A stretch of 64,000 nucleotides of DNA from Pseudaminobacter sp040045035 (GTDB lineage Bacteria > Pseudomonadota > Alphaproteobacteria > Rhizobiales > Rhizobiaceae). The stretch covers positions 62,001 to 126,000 of the forward strand of contig NZ_JBDZDS010000007.1 of NCBI RefSeq assembly GCF_040045035.1, given 5' to 3'. The notes below the pieces were generated by a model, which made no database searches, was not told where the DNA came from, and saw nothing but the letters and a program-made list of their open reading frames with translations. The translations under genes and the position numbers were made by a program. This document shows, one piece after another, positions 17,555-25,951 of this stretch; within the stretch, counting starts at the first letter, position 1, and the number at the start of each line of letters is the position of its first letter.

Positions 17555-18967
17555 ATGGCACCACGAAAACTCTTTGTCGGTCGAAAAATCCGGGAAATCC
17601 GCGAAACCCAAAAAGCCACGCAGGCGGCCTTCGCCGAGCGCATCGGCATCTCCACCAGCTATCTCAACCAGATCGAGAACAACCAGCGGCCCGTTTCGGC
17701 GGCCGTGCTTCTGGCGCTGGCGGAAAATTTCCAGATCGACATCGGCTCGATCTCGCTGGGCGACGACGACAGGCTGCTTTCGGCCGTGACCGAGGCCCTG
17801 GCCGATCCGGTCTTCGACAATTATCGGCCGAGCCTTCAGGACCTGAAGCTGATCACCCAGAACGCGCCGGCGCTGGCTCATGCGCTGCTCGCCTGCCATC
17901 AGGCCTATCGGCGCAACAGCGAGCAACTTGCCAGCCTGGACGACCGCTTCGGCCGTACCGTCTCATCGGCCGAGCCGACTCCCTATGAGGAGGTTCGCGA
18001 CTTCTTCCACTTCGTCGACAACTACATCCACGAGTTGGACATCGCCGCAGAAAAGCTCGCGGCGGAACTCGGCCTGCCCGAGCGCGAAGCGAGCGTCGCC
18101 CTCCCCGTCTATATGGAAACCCGCCACAGGGTACGGATCGTGCGGGCTGCGCCGAACGACGACATCATCCGCCGCTTCGACCCGCAGTCGCGCGTGCTGT
18201 TCCTCAGCCCCTATTCGCCAGTCGCCACGCGCTCGTTCCAGATGGCGTTCCAGATCGCGGAGCTGGAGATGGAGGCGCAGGTGAACGCGATCGTGCGGCG
18301 TGCCGGCTTCCGCACGGCGGAAGCCTCGGAAATCTGCAGGATCGGACTGCGCAACTATTTCGCCGGGGCGCTGATGCTGCCCTACCAGCCCTTCATGACC
18401 GCGGCGAAGGAGCTGCGCCACGACCTGGAGCTTCTCGCCGCCCGCTTTGGGGCGAGCATCGAGCAAGTGGCGCATCGCCTGAGCACGCTGCAGCGGCCCG
18501 GCGCCAAGGGCGTGCCGATCTTCTTTGCCCGCATCGACCGGGCCGGCAACATCACCAAGCGTCACAGCGCGGCCAAGCTGCAGTTCGCCCGTTTCGGGGC
18601 GGCCTGCCCGCTCTGGAACGTCCATGAAGCCTTCGAGACGCCCGGCCGCACCATAAGGCAGCTTGCCGAGACGCCGGATGGGGTACGTTATCTGTGCGTG
18701 GCAACCGAGCTTACCAAGGGCGGCGGCGGCTTCAACGCGCCGCAGCGGCGCTATGCCATCGCGCTGGGCTGCGAGATCGCCCATGCCGGAGACTTCGTCT
18801 ATGCTGACAATCTCGACCTCGGAAACCGTGCTGCCTTCGACCCCATAGGCATTTCCTGCCGTATCTGCGAACGCACCAACTGCCAGCAACGCGCCGTGCC
18901 GCCGCTGAAGCGGCGGCTGGTGATCGACCACAATCTGCGCGGGGCCGTGCCCTACAGGATCGACTGA
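17555..18967 (+). CDS. ScfR/RamB-type short-chain fatty acyl-CoA regulator
   Basis: 470 aa DNA-binding regulator. The XRE helix-turn-helix occupies about residues 5-62 (IREIRETQKATQAAFAERIG, then STSYLNQIENNQRPVSA). A central IrrE-like region follows; the HExxH-type motif expected there is degraded (FQIAELEMEAQ). The C-terminal domain ends with a Cys cluster, GISCRICERTNCQQRA, typical of this family. It is divergent from pccB-pccA-scpA, the usual arrangement for control of propionyl-CoA carboxylase. The chosen ATG lacks a clear ribosome site; an upstream ATG at 17519 would add 12 residues. Some leaderless translation is possible. Confidence 0.9.
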   Translation: MAPRKLFVGRKIREIRETQKATQAAFAERIGISTSYLNQIENNQRPVSAAVLLALAENFQIDIGSISLGDDDRLLSAVTEALADPVFDNYRPSLQDLKLITQNAPALAHALLACHQAYRRNSEQLASLDDRFGRTVSSAEPTPYEEVRDFFHFVDNYIHELDIAAEKLAAELGLPEREASVALPVYMETRHRVRIVRAAPNDDIIRRFDPQSRVLFLSPYSPVATRSFQMAFQIAELEMEAQVNAIVRRAGFRTAEASEICRIGLRNYFAGALMLPYQPFMTAAKELRHDLELLAARFGASIEQVAHRLSTLQRPGAKGVPIFFARIDRAGNITKRHSAAKLQFARFGAACPLWNVHEAFETPGRTIRQLAETPDGVRYLCVATELTKGGGGFNAPQRRYAIALGCEIAHAGDFVYADNLDLGNRAAFDPIGISCRICERTNCQQRAVPPLKRRLVIDHNLRGAVPYRID

Positions 18968-18999
18968 GCCTCTGGAATTTGCCAGGGCAAAAGATGACC

Positions 19000-19180
19000 T
19001 CAGCCGATGTAGAGCTTGCCCAGCCCGGACAAGGCCTGCGTCTGGCCGCCAGCCGCAGCATGTGCCAGGATCTGCGGGCTATACTCTGCAGCTCAGGTCA
19101 CCGGCTTTCCACCGACCTCAATCTCATTGATCACGCTAGCAGGCGCCGCAAAATCGTAATCGGGGACGGCGCTGTTTTCA
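19000..19180 (-). pseudogene. Unidentified decayed C-terminal fragment
   Basis: On the minus strand a frame reads VPDYDFAAPASVINEIEVGG, a stop at 19093, then in the same frame EYSPQILAHAAAGGQTQA ending LGKLYIG with a second stop at 19000. The composition looks protein-like across the first stop, which suggests a decayed gene end. I do not recognise the family. It is joined upstream to an IS6 start fragment. Confidence 0.35.
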
Positions 19181-19231
19181 GCGCGCACAAAGCAGGATCG
19201 CTGACGCGTCGAACTGGCGGCCCTTGAACAT
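19178..19231 (-). mobile_element. Start of an IS6-family transposase gene (17 codons)
   Basis: GGAGGAT ribosome site followed by ATG and MFKGRQFDASAILLCAR, the conserved beginning of IS6-like transposases, then an immediate stop. It is the third IS6 piece in the window and marks another rearrangement point. Confidence 0.7.
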
Positions 19232-19391
19232 TCAATCCTCCGAACATGTCAGAAGCTCTCCTTGCCACAGTGCCGGCATTCAAAACGTTGCAGCACAACC
19301 CATGGATTTCCATCTAGCTACTGCTCACCATCGAACCTGAGGCATCTTCGTGCATAGGATGGGCTAGCGCTTTCATTTTTGCGGCCACGTT

Positions 19392-20231
19392 TTACCTCAG
19401 AAAGGGCTTCGCCTTCATCGACCCCGGAATCTCCACGCCGAGCCGGCTAAGCACCGTCGGTGCAAGCTGCAACTGGTCGAGCAAGGCCCCGCTTCCCGGT
19501 CCTTCGCCCTTGCCGAAATAATAGAGCGCGAAATCCTGCTGGTCTTCCTCGCGCCCGCCATGGTGGCCACGGTCGGTCTGACCATGGTCGGCGGTGACCA
19601 TCACTTCATAACCGGCTTCGAGCCATTTCGGCAGGAACGCCGCCAGCATAGCGTCCATGGCGGAGCAGGCATGGTCCATCTCCATGCAGTCGTGGCCATA
19701 GCGGTGGCCCATGGAATCCAGCGTGCAGGTGTGCAGGATGCCGTAGTCGATGCCGTGGCGCTTGGTCAGCATGGTCAGCGTGGCGAAGAGGTCGACATCG
19801 CTCGGCGTCATCTGGTTCTTGTTGTTGTAGCCAGTCATGGTGTGGATACGGCCATGGGTGATAGGCCCGCCGGGCTCGTCATACTCCATGTCCTCAACGG
19901 GGTCGAAGGGATAGCGGTTGAAGAATTCCGACCAGTAGGAATGTGTCACCGCGCCGGTCTTGCCGGCGGCCTTGGATATTTCTGAAAACAGGTCGGGCTG
20001 ACCGACCCGAAAGCGGTTCTCGTTGGAGAGGATGCCGTGCACCTGCGGCGGCGTGCCGGTATGGATCGAAGCATAGCAGCAGGCCGAAGTGGAGGGCAGC
20101 ACGGAGCGCATTTTCCACACGCGCGCGTCGCCCGACTGGACCCAGCCCTCGAGATTGCCCATCAACCGGCGCCAGTTGCGATAGGGCACGCCGTCAAGAA
20201 TGATGAGCAACAGCTTGGATTTGAGCGCCAT
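19392..20231 (-). CDS. Alkaline phosphatase superfamily phosphodiesterase
   Basis: 279 aa, type I phosphodiesterase/nucleotide pyrophosphatase family. The N-terminus LLLIILDGVPYRNW contains the first metal-binding Asp. VLPSTSACCYASIHTGTPP spans the nucleophile position. LDSMGHRYGHD and VTADHGQTDRGHHGG provide the other Asp/His metal ligands. No signal peptide is seen, so it is probably cytoplasmic. It follows the binding-protein gene at 20314-21903 on the same strand after a hairpin. Across the divergent promoter there is a second phosphodiesterase-type gene. The substrate, some phosphate mono- or diester, is unknown. Confidence 0.85.
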   Translation of the reverse strand: MALKSKLLLIILDGVPYRNWRRLMGNLEGWVQSGDARVWKMRSVLPSTSACCYASIHTGTPPQVHGILSNENRFRVGQPDLFSEISKAAGKTGAVTHSYWSEFFNRYPFDPVEDMEYDEPGGPITHGRIHTMTGYNNKNQMTPSDVDLFATLTMLTKRHGIDYGILHTCTLDSMGHRYGHDCMEMDHACSAMDAMLAAFLPKWLEAGYEVMVTADHGQTDRGHHGGREEDQQDFALYYFGKGEGPGSGALLDQLQLAPTVLSRLGVEIPGSMKAKPFLR

Positions 20232-20271
20232 CGGCGGCTCCGTCTGTCTAGTGTTGTTGGATAGGGGATGA

Positions 20272-20300
20272 AAGGGCTGCCGGATTGTCCGGCAGCCCTT
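20272..20300 (-). terminator. Perfect hairpin after the orphan binding-protein gene
   Basis: Arms AAGGGCTGCCGGA and TCCGGCAGCCCTT (13 bp, perfect) with a 3-base loop, 13 bp after the binding-protein stop codon and 40 bp before the phosphodiesterase start codon. There are only three following U residues on the transcript, so partial termination or 3' protection is as likely as full termination. Confidence 0.7.
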
Positions 20301-20313
20301 ATGGGTCGCGGGG

Positions 20314-21903
20314 TCAGGCCTTCAGCCAGCATTCGGCCAGCGCGTAGCCATCCATCATCTCGCCCTGGGGGCTCTTGATGTAGCCGCCGACCTTGTCGGT
20401 GGCTGCCGCGTCGATGAACTGGTTGAAGAACGGCACGATCAGCCCGCCCTCGTCGCGGATCAGCATCGCCATGTCGCGGTAGATCGCCTTGCGCTTATCC
20501 TGGTCCAGTTCGCCGCGCGCGGCATACAGCATCTGATCGAATTTCGGGTCCTTGTAGCGCGTGTCGTTCCAGTCGGCCGTCGAGATGTAGCCTGTGGAGT
20601 ACATCTGGTCCTGCGTGGCGCGGCCACCCCAGTAGGAGAGCGAGAAGGGCTTCTTGTTCCAAACTTCCGACCAGTAGCCGTCGCCTGGTTCGCGCTTGAT
20701 CTCGATCTTGATGCCGGCCTTGGCGCAGCTCTGCTGATAGAGCTGCGCCGCGTCGACCGCACCGGGGAAGGCGACGTCAGAGGTGCGAAGAAGGATCGAG
20801 CCGGAATGGCCCGATTTTTTATAGAGCGCAGCCGCCTTTTCCGGGTCGAACTTGCGCTGCTCAATGTCGTCGGAGAACAGCGGATAGGCTTCGTTGATCG
20901 GGAAGTCGTTGCCGACCGAACCGTAGCCGCGCAGGATCTTCGCCAACAGTTCTTCGCGGTCCATGGCCAGTTTCAGCGCCATGCGAAGGTCGTTGTTGTC
21001 GAAAGGCGCGGTGTCGCAGAATATGTTGAACGGGTAATAGCCCTTGCCCGAGACGTTCTCGATCGTTACGCCCGGCACGCGCTTGACTAGATCCACCACC
21101 TTCGGCTCGACGCGGTTGATGAAGTGTACCTGTCCGCCCTGAAGGGCCGCCAGCCGCGCGGTAGCGTCGTTGATAACGACGATTTCCACCTGATCGGCAT
21201 GACCGGCCCTGTCGCCGCGCCAATAATTGGCGAAGCGTTCACCGCCGTGGCGCACGCCCGGCTGGTTGACGGTCACCTTGTAGGGGCCGGCGCTGATGCC
21301 GGCATTGGGGTCATCCCGGCCGCCGTTCGGCTGGATGACGAGGTGATAGTCGGCCATCAGGTAGGGAAAGTCTGCGTCGGGGTCGGCGAGCGTGACGATT
21401 ACCTCCTTGCCGGCGGCCTTGATCCCCTTGATGTTTTTGAGGATGCCGAGCGCTCCCGACTTCGATTTCTCGTCGCTGTGCCTTTCGAGGGTGGCCGCGA
21501 CGTCTTCGGCGGTTACTGTCTTGCCGTTGTGGAATTCGATGCCGTCGCGCACCTTGATCGTCCAGGTCTTGACGTCCTTGGAGGCGCCGATCTCCTCGGC
21601 GATCAGGTTTTCCAGCCTGCCCTCGGGTGTCAGGCGGGCAATGAACTCGCCCCACTGCTTGCAGAAGGAGAAGGTGACCTGGCTGAGATTGAGCGCGGGG
21701 TCGAGGCTATTGCTGGATTCGCCGCCCTGCAGTCCTGCCTTGAGGATGCCGCCCCGCACAGGTGTCTGTGCCAGCGCCTTTCCGGCCACTGTATTGGCTG
21801 CGATCGCCGATACGCCAAGCGCAGCCGCGCGCCCCAGAAAATCGCGGCGCGACAAGGCGCCCTTCGCCATCCGCAGGGCGAGGTGGTTCAGTTCGTCAGA
21901 CAT
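20314..21903 (-). CDS. Peptide-type ABC binding protein with Tat signal (orphan copy 2)
   Basis: 529 aa, solute-binding protein family 5. Twin-arginine signal ALSRRDFLGRAAALGVSAIA, likely cleavage after GKALA. Family motifs include GGILKAGLQGG, TWTIKVRDGIEFHNGKTVTA, and SAGPYKVTVNQPG. It shares length and most motifs with the protein at 8109-9698, making them clear paralogues. No permease or ATPase gene is next to it. The ATG at 21903 has GGAGGGACAG upstream. The downstream gene encodes a phosphodiesterase and the divergent one an endonuclease/exonuclease/phosphatase family protein, so this copy may serve a phosphoester-containing substrate. Confidence 0.93.
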   Translation of the reverse strand: MSDELNHLALRMAKGALSRRDFLGRAAALGVSAIAANTVAGKALAQTPVRGGILKAGLQGGESSNSLDPALNLSQVTFSFCKQWGEFIARLTPEGRLENLIAEEIGASKDVKTWTIKVRDGIEFHNGKTVTAEDVAATLERHSDEKSKSGALGILKNIKGIKAAGKEVIVTLADPDADFPYLMADYHLVIQPNGGRDDPNAGISAGPYKVTVNQPGVRHGGERFANYWRGDRAGHADQVEIVVINDATARLAALQGGQVHFINRVEPKVVDLVKRVPGVTIENVSGKGYYPFNIFCDTAPFDNNDLRMALKLAMDREELLAKILRGYGSVGNDFPINEAYPLFSDDIEQRKFDPEKAAALYKKSGHSGSILLRTSDVAFPGAVDAAQLYQQSCAKAGIKIEIKREPGDGYWSEVWNKKPFSLSYWGGRATQDQMYSTGYISTADWNDTRYKDPKFDQMLYAARGELDQDKRKAIYRDMAMLIRDEGGLIVPFFNQFIDAAATDKVGGYIKSPQGEMMDGYALAECWLKA

Positions 21904-22124
21904 CTGTCCCTCCATTGCAGAAAGTAATGACATTATACTTCTCTGGTTGGCGTTTTTAGGTCAAGTGGAAAGCAAAAATGAACTTGGCGCGGGCACGTAT
22001 ACTCGAATAACCTCAGTTCCTCTGTCCCGTACCTTTGTACCTTACGTGGCCCAATCAACTTAGCTCCCGCGCTCATTGCAACGGCGGATTGACGCGTCTA
22101 CTGCGAGCGGGGGAGGACATTTTC

Positions 22125-23039
22125 TTGAAGCTTGTCAGCTACAACATCCAGTACGGCTTCGGAGTTGACGGCCGTTACGACCTTGAGCGCGCCGCGCACG
22201 TGGTGGCCGACGCCGATGTCATCGCGCTCCAGGAAGTCGAGCGCCACTGGCGCCGAACCAGCTACGACGACCAGCCGGAAATCCTGTCGCGCCTTTTGCC
22301 CGACCACCATTTCGTCTACGGGCCGGCCTTCGACATGGACGCGAGCTTCCGCGAGAACGGCCGCATCATCAGCCGACGGCGGCAATTCGGCACGATGATC
22401 CTGTCGCGGCTTCCGATCGCCTGGTCGCGGCTGCACCTCTTGCCAATGCGACGCACGGTCACCCCGCTCAACACGCAGAATCCGGCGCTCGAATGCCTGA
22501 TCCGCACGCCGTGCGGGCCGATACGATTCTTCTCGCTGCACCTCGCCCATATCGGCGCCGACGAGCGGCTTGAACAGATCGACTATCTTCTCGGCCGCCA
22601 CCGCCGCGTCCCCTTCGAGGGCGGACCGTGGAGCGGCGTGGACGATGAGCCGTCGCGCGACTGGACGCATGGCGAGGCCGAGCCCGAAAGCCCGCTCGAC
22701 GCGATCTGGATGGGCGATTTCAATATGGAGCCGGGCAGCGCCGAATACCACCGCATCGTCGGCGACAATCCCTACCATCGCGGGGCGGCCTATCTCGACG
22801 GCTTCGTCGATGCCGCCGCCGCTTCCGGTCGCCGGCCCGATGGCCTCCACACCCATGTCAAAGTGATCGACGGCGCAACACGCAAGCGCCAGCTCGACCA
22901 CTGCTTCGTCAGCTCCAGGCTGGCATCGCGGGTGCGGACCGTGCATGCCGACAATGCAGTGATCGCGTCGGACCACCATCCGCTGTGGATCGAAATCGAC
23001 CTCGAGACGCCTGACGGCGGCCAGACTCCGGAGCGGTGA
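22125..23039 (+). CDS. Endonuclease/exonuclease/phosphatase family protein
   Basis: 304 aa, starting with TTG. Metal-dependent phosphodiesterase fold: LVSYNIQYGFG (Asn), VIALQEVE (metal Glu), FFSLHLAHIG (His), WMGDFNMEPGS (Asp and Asn) and SDHHPLWIEI (catalytic Asp-His). TTG is chosen because GGGGGAGGA lies about 8 bases upstream and the fold begins at once; the open frame before it does not fit the family. It lacks a signal peptide. It is divergent from the orphan binding protein and 7 bp upstream of an EamA transporter gene. Family members act on nucleic acids, phosphoinositides or sphingomyelin; the target here is unknown. Confidence 0.86.
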   Translation: MKLVSYNIQYGFGVDGRYDLERAAHVVADADVIALQEVERHWRRTSYDDQPEILSRLLPDHHFVYGPAFDMDASFRENGRIISRRRQFGTMILSRLPIAWSRLHLLPMRRTVTPLNTQNPALECLIRTPCGPIRFFSLHLAHIGADERLEQIDYLLGRHRRVPFEGGPWSGVDDEPSRDWTHGEAEPESPLDAIWMGDFNMEPGSAEYHRIVGDNPYHRGAAYLDGFVDAAAASGRRPDGLHTHVKVIDGATRKRQLDHCFVSSRLASRVRTVHADNAVIASDHHPLWIEIDLETPDGGQTPER

Positions 23040-23046
23040 ACCAAGC

Positions 23047-23892
23047 ATGACCCTTTCCGTCTTCCTTGCCGTCCTAGGCGCCGCCGCCATGCATGCCGTC
23101 TGGAACGCGCTGATAAAGGTCCGGCTGGACCGCTTCCTGTCGATTTCCCTGATGACGATCGGCATGGGCGTCGCCGCCACTCCCGCGATGCTGGCGGTCG
23201 ATTTCCCACAGAGGGAAGTGTGGACCTGGATCGTGCTGTCGACAGCCATCCACACCCTCTACCGGCTGTTCCTGATCCGAGCCTACGAGACGGGAGATCT
23301 GGCCCAGGCCTATCCGCTCGCCCGCGGTGCGGCGCCGCTGCTCACCACGATCGGCGGTATCCTCCTCATCAAGGAGTTCCCGCCGCAGATCGCCATCGCC
23401 GGTATCGTTCTGCTCAGCGCCGGCACGCTTCTGATGTCGCTGCGCGGCGGCAGGAAGGTCGGCGTATTTGACCGGCGATCGGTAGGATTCGCGCTCATCA
23501 CTTCCGTATGCGTTGCCGGCTACACGCTGACGGACGGCAGTGGGGCGCGGCTGGCTTCGACCGCCTCGAGCTACGCCGTCTGGCTGTTCGCCACCGACGC
23601 GCTGTGGACGCTGGCGCTCTGCCTTTATCTGCGCGGCAGCCGCGTGCTCGCCGCCATGCTGCCGGAGTGGAAGACCGGCATCGTCACCGGACTGCTCGGC
23701 GCCGCATCCTACTGGATCGCCATGTGGGCAATGACGCGAGCCCCGATCGCCTCGGTGGCGGCGCTCCGCGAAACGTCCATCCTGTTCGCCATGATGATCT
23801 CGGTCTTCGCCCTGCGCGAGACAGCGACGCTGTGGCGGGCGGCCGCGGCTATGTTCATCGTGGCGGGCGTCGTTGCGCTGCGGCTCGGCTGA
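23047..23892 (+). CDS. EamA/DMT-superfamily transporter
   Basis: 281 aa integral membrane protein with about ten hydrophobic segments in two EamA repeats. The first begins LAVLGAAAMHAVWNALIKVR and the second includes LGAASYWIAMWAMTRAPIA and VAALRETSILFAMMISV, the repeat end motif. Such proteins export or import amino acids, sugars or related small metabolites. It lies 7 bp after the phosphatase-family gene, so the two form an operon. Substrate unknown. Confidence 0.9.
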   Translation: MTLSVFLAVLGAAAMHAVWNALIKVRLDRFLSISLMTIGMGVAATPAMLAVDFPQREVWTWIVLSTAIHTLYRLFLIRAYETGDLAQAYPLARGAAPLLTTIGGILLIKEFPPQIAIAGIVLLSAGTLLMSLRGGRKVGVFDRRSVGFALITSVCVAGYTLTDGSGARLASTASSYAVWLFATDALWTLALCLYLRGSRVLAAMLPEWKTGIVTGLLGAASYWIAMWAMTRAPIASVAALRETSILFAMMISVFALRETATLWRAAAAMFIVAGVVALRLG

Positions 23893-23921
23893 TCCTCGCC
23901 ATGGCGATGTCAGTGCATTTG

Positions 23922-24180
23922 TCACCGCCGCTGCTCGAACAATTCAACCGCCTGGCAAGTGGGGCTGGCGGCCTCCGGCGTGTCCTGGGCGACGGCTGTT
24001 GCGATGAAGGCTGAGACGACGCGCCGCCCGCTCTTGCCGGCATGGGCCAGGGCATTGCGCATGAAGTGGACCCGGCACCTCTGCCAAGTGGCCGATAGAG
24101 CCTTGGAAATGGCGGCCTTGATGCCTTCGTGAGCATCGGAGACGACGAGCTTGACGCCGCGCAGACCGCGTCTTGTCAGC
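23922..24180 (-). mobile_element. IS256-family (mutator) transposase fragment
   Basis: Minus-strand frame reads LRGVKLVVSDAHEGIKAAIS, then ATWQRCRVHFMRNALAHAG, then RRVVSAFIATAVAQD, which is the catalytic-domain core of mutator-type transposases (D in VVSDAHEG, RCRVHFMRN motif). Both ends are missing. It cuts into the TetR-like remnant next to it. Confidence 0.85.
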
Positions 24181-24189
24181 TTTCGAAGG

Positions 24190-24450
24190 CTCGGCCTCGC
24201 GGCGGCGGTATTTGGCGCGCTTCACATACCAGTCCTGCAGCAGCGGCTTGATCAGCGAGGCCGCCAGTTCGATGTCGGCGACCTCGAAAGCGCCGCTTTC
24301 GACGCCGCGTCTCAGGGCGCCGGCAAAGATCTCCTCGGTCGCCGCCTCGCTGTCGATAGCCATGCGGCGCTCGGCTAATGGGAACGACTTTGCCTCCATG
24401 TAGGCAAGCCCTTCTGCACCTTGGAGGGGTTCATTGCGATGTACATGCAT
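24190..24450 (-). pseudogene. TetR-family regulator, C-terminal fragment
   Basis: The frame reads FAGALRRGVESGAFEVADIE then LAASLIKPLLQDWYVKRAKY, typical of the ligand-binding half of TetR regulators. The helix-turn-helix N-terminus is absent and the end is replaced by IS256 sequence. It is non-functional. Confidence 0.7.
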
Positions 24451-24494
24451 CTATCCTTTCAAACTGGGCCCGAGTTCAGGTCATGGAAGTTGGT

Positions 24495-25805
24495 TCACCT
24501 GGTGCGGTTGAAGGCGAGCGGTACGGTGAAGTTCCAGCTCGATCGCCCGGCCGCCTCAGGAATGGGCGGGAAGGGAGCAGCGCGCCGCACTGCATCCAGC
24601 GCGGCCTTGTCGAGCACGGTAGAACCGGAGCTCCCGACCATGCGGATCGAACTGACACGGCCGTCGGCGGCCACGACGAAGCTGACGAGAGTTTCCCCGT
24701 GGACGCCCTGTCGCCGTGCTTGGGCGGGATAGCGAAGCGCTTGACGCAGCTTGGCAACGATCTTGCCGGAGTAATTCGAGACGGCAGCGTTGCCCACGCC
24801 GGTGGTGCCGCCATTGCTGGCAATTCCGTCGCTGCCGTTCTTCTGGCCGTCCGCCTTGCCTCGTCGCGCATCGAGGGCGGCGTTGCCGCGGGAGCCGGAA
24901 CTCCGCTCCGACCTGGCCAGCGCTGGTCTTTCGGCGGGCTTCTCGGCGCGCTTTTGGGAACCAGCCGCGGTCACCTTTCGCGGCTCGGTCTTCTCGGCCT
25001 GGGATGGTCTTGCCAGCGGCTCAGGCCTGGGCTGCTGCAAGGGGGGAACCTCTTCGGGCTTTTCGGCAGGTTCGTGCCGCGGGGCGACGGCCGATGGCTG
25101 TTTCACCGCCGCCTCTTCCACCGGCTCGGCGGCCTCTGCGGCGAGGATCGGCGCCGCAGGCTCGGCCGGCAGGACTTCTTCTGCTGCGGCTTCGGAGCGA
25201 TAGGGCTCGGCCGCTGGTGGTTTCGGCCGCTCGGTCGCCTGTTCGGTTGGCGCCGGCATCTCGTTGACCGCTGTCTCCACTGCCGGCGCGTCAACCGGCC
25301 GGATGGAAGGAGCCTCGGCCGCAGTCTGCGCTTCCACGTTTTGCACCTGGGTGGGGTCGGGCATTGTCACCAACGTGACATTCGTCACGGGCGTGCCATC
25401 GTCGGCGCTATCGCCGGCTGCCCGTAGGTTTTCGGCTGCGTTGCCGAACATGGCAATTCCGGCATTGTCAGCGCCGGCGATTAGTACGCCGTCATCCTTG
25501 ATGGCCATGAAACACAGCGATGCTGCTGCATGAAAGGCGATGGACGCTACGATAGTTGCGCCCGACCATCTGCTTCGCTGCGCCTTTGGCATCGTGGGGG
25601 CAATGTCGAGCGGCTCCGCCGGGCGGTAATCGAGCGCAGGGTCCGCAGTCAATTCGTATTGCGGTTCCGGATTTTCGCAGCTGCACGGCCACAGCGGACC
25701 CAAGGGGAGAATCAAGCTGGGCTCACCCAAACGGCGACGCAGCGCCTGAAAACCGGGCGGTGGCCAAGCCGCCGTGTCTCGCGCGAAAGCAGAAGCCAGT
25801 GCCAT
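24495..25805 (-). CDS. tonB: TonB energy-transducing protein
   Basis: 436 aa. A single membrane helix near residues 80-102 (GATIVASIAFHAAASLCFMA) contains the conserved Ser/His face of TonB (S-x-x-x-H). A long Pro/Glu/Ala-rich periplasmic spacer follows (about 140-330). The C-terminal TonB domain (YPAQARRQGVHGETLVSFVV, then SSGSTVLDKAALDAVRRAAP) contacts the TonB box of receptors. The ATG at 25805 has GAGG upstream and gives an unusually long cytoplasmic N-terminus; an internal ATG at 25592 would give a conventional TonB but has no ribosome site. Located just downstream of hmuR on the same strand, so it probably energises haem uptake. Confidence 0.88.
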   Translation of the reverse strand: MALASAFARDTAAWPPPGFQALRRRLGEPSLILPLGPLWPCSCENPEPQYELTADPALDYRPAEPLDIAPTMPKAQRSRWSGATIVASIAFHAAASLCFMAIKDDGVLIAGADNAGIAMFGNAAENLRAAGDSADDGTPVTNVTLVTMPDPTQVQNVEAQTAAEAPSIRPVDAPAVETAVNEMPAPTEQATERPKPPAAEPYRSEAAAEEVLPAEPAAPILAAEAAEPVEEAAVKQPSAVAPRHEPAEKPEEVPPLQQPRPEPLARPSQAEKTEPRKVTAAGSQKRAEKPAERPALARSERSSGSRGNAALDARRGKADGQKNGSDGIASNGGTTGVGNAAVSNYSGKIVAKLRQALRYPAQARRQGVHGETLVSFVVAADGRVSSIRMVGSSGSTVLDKAALDAVRRAAPFPPIPEAAGRSSWNFTVPLAFNRTR

Positions 25806-25951
25806 TTCCAACCTCATGGCCCTACATGCCAAAAGCAATGCCGGTTCTTGTAGTGGTCTTAAGCTCGCGCAGGCATGCCGCATCCGCTCCTGCCACGGCG
25901 GCAAAGTCGAAGCAGGCATACTCCCGAGGATTGTTGCCGCCCAAACATGGC

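Noticed and set aside
20272..20300. Possible CRISPR repeat or IS terminal repeat
   Set aside because: Single copy with no spacers and no second copy at any distance; a simple hairpin between two same-strand genes explains it.
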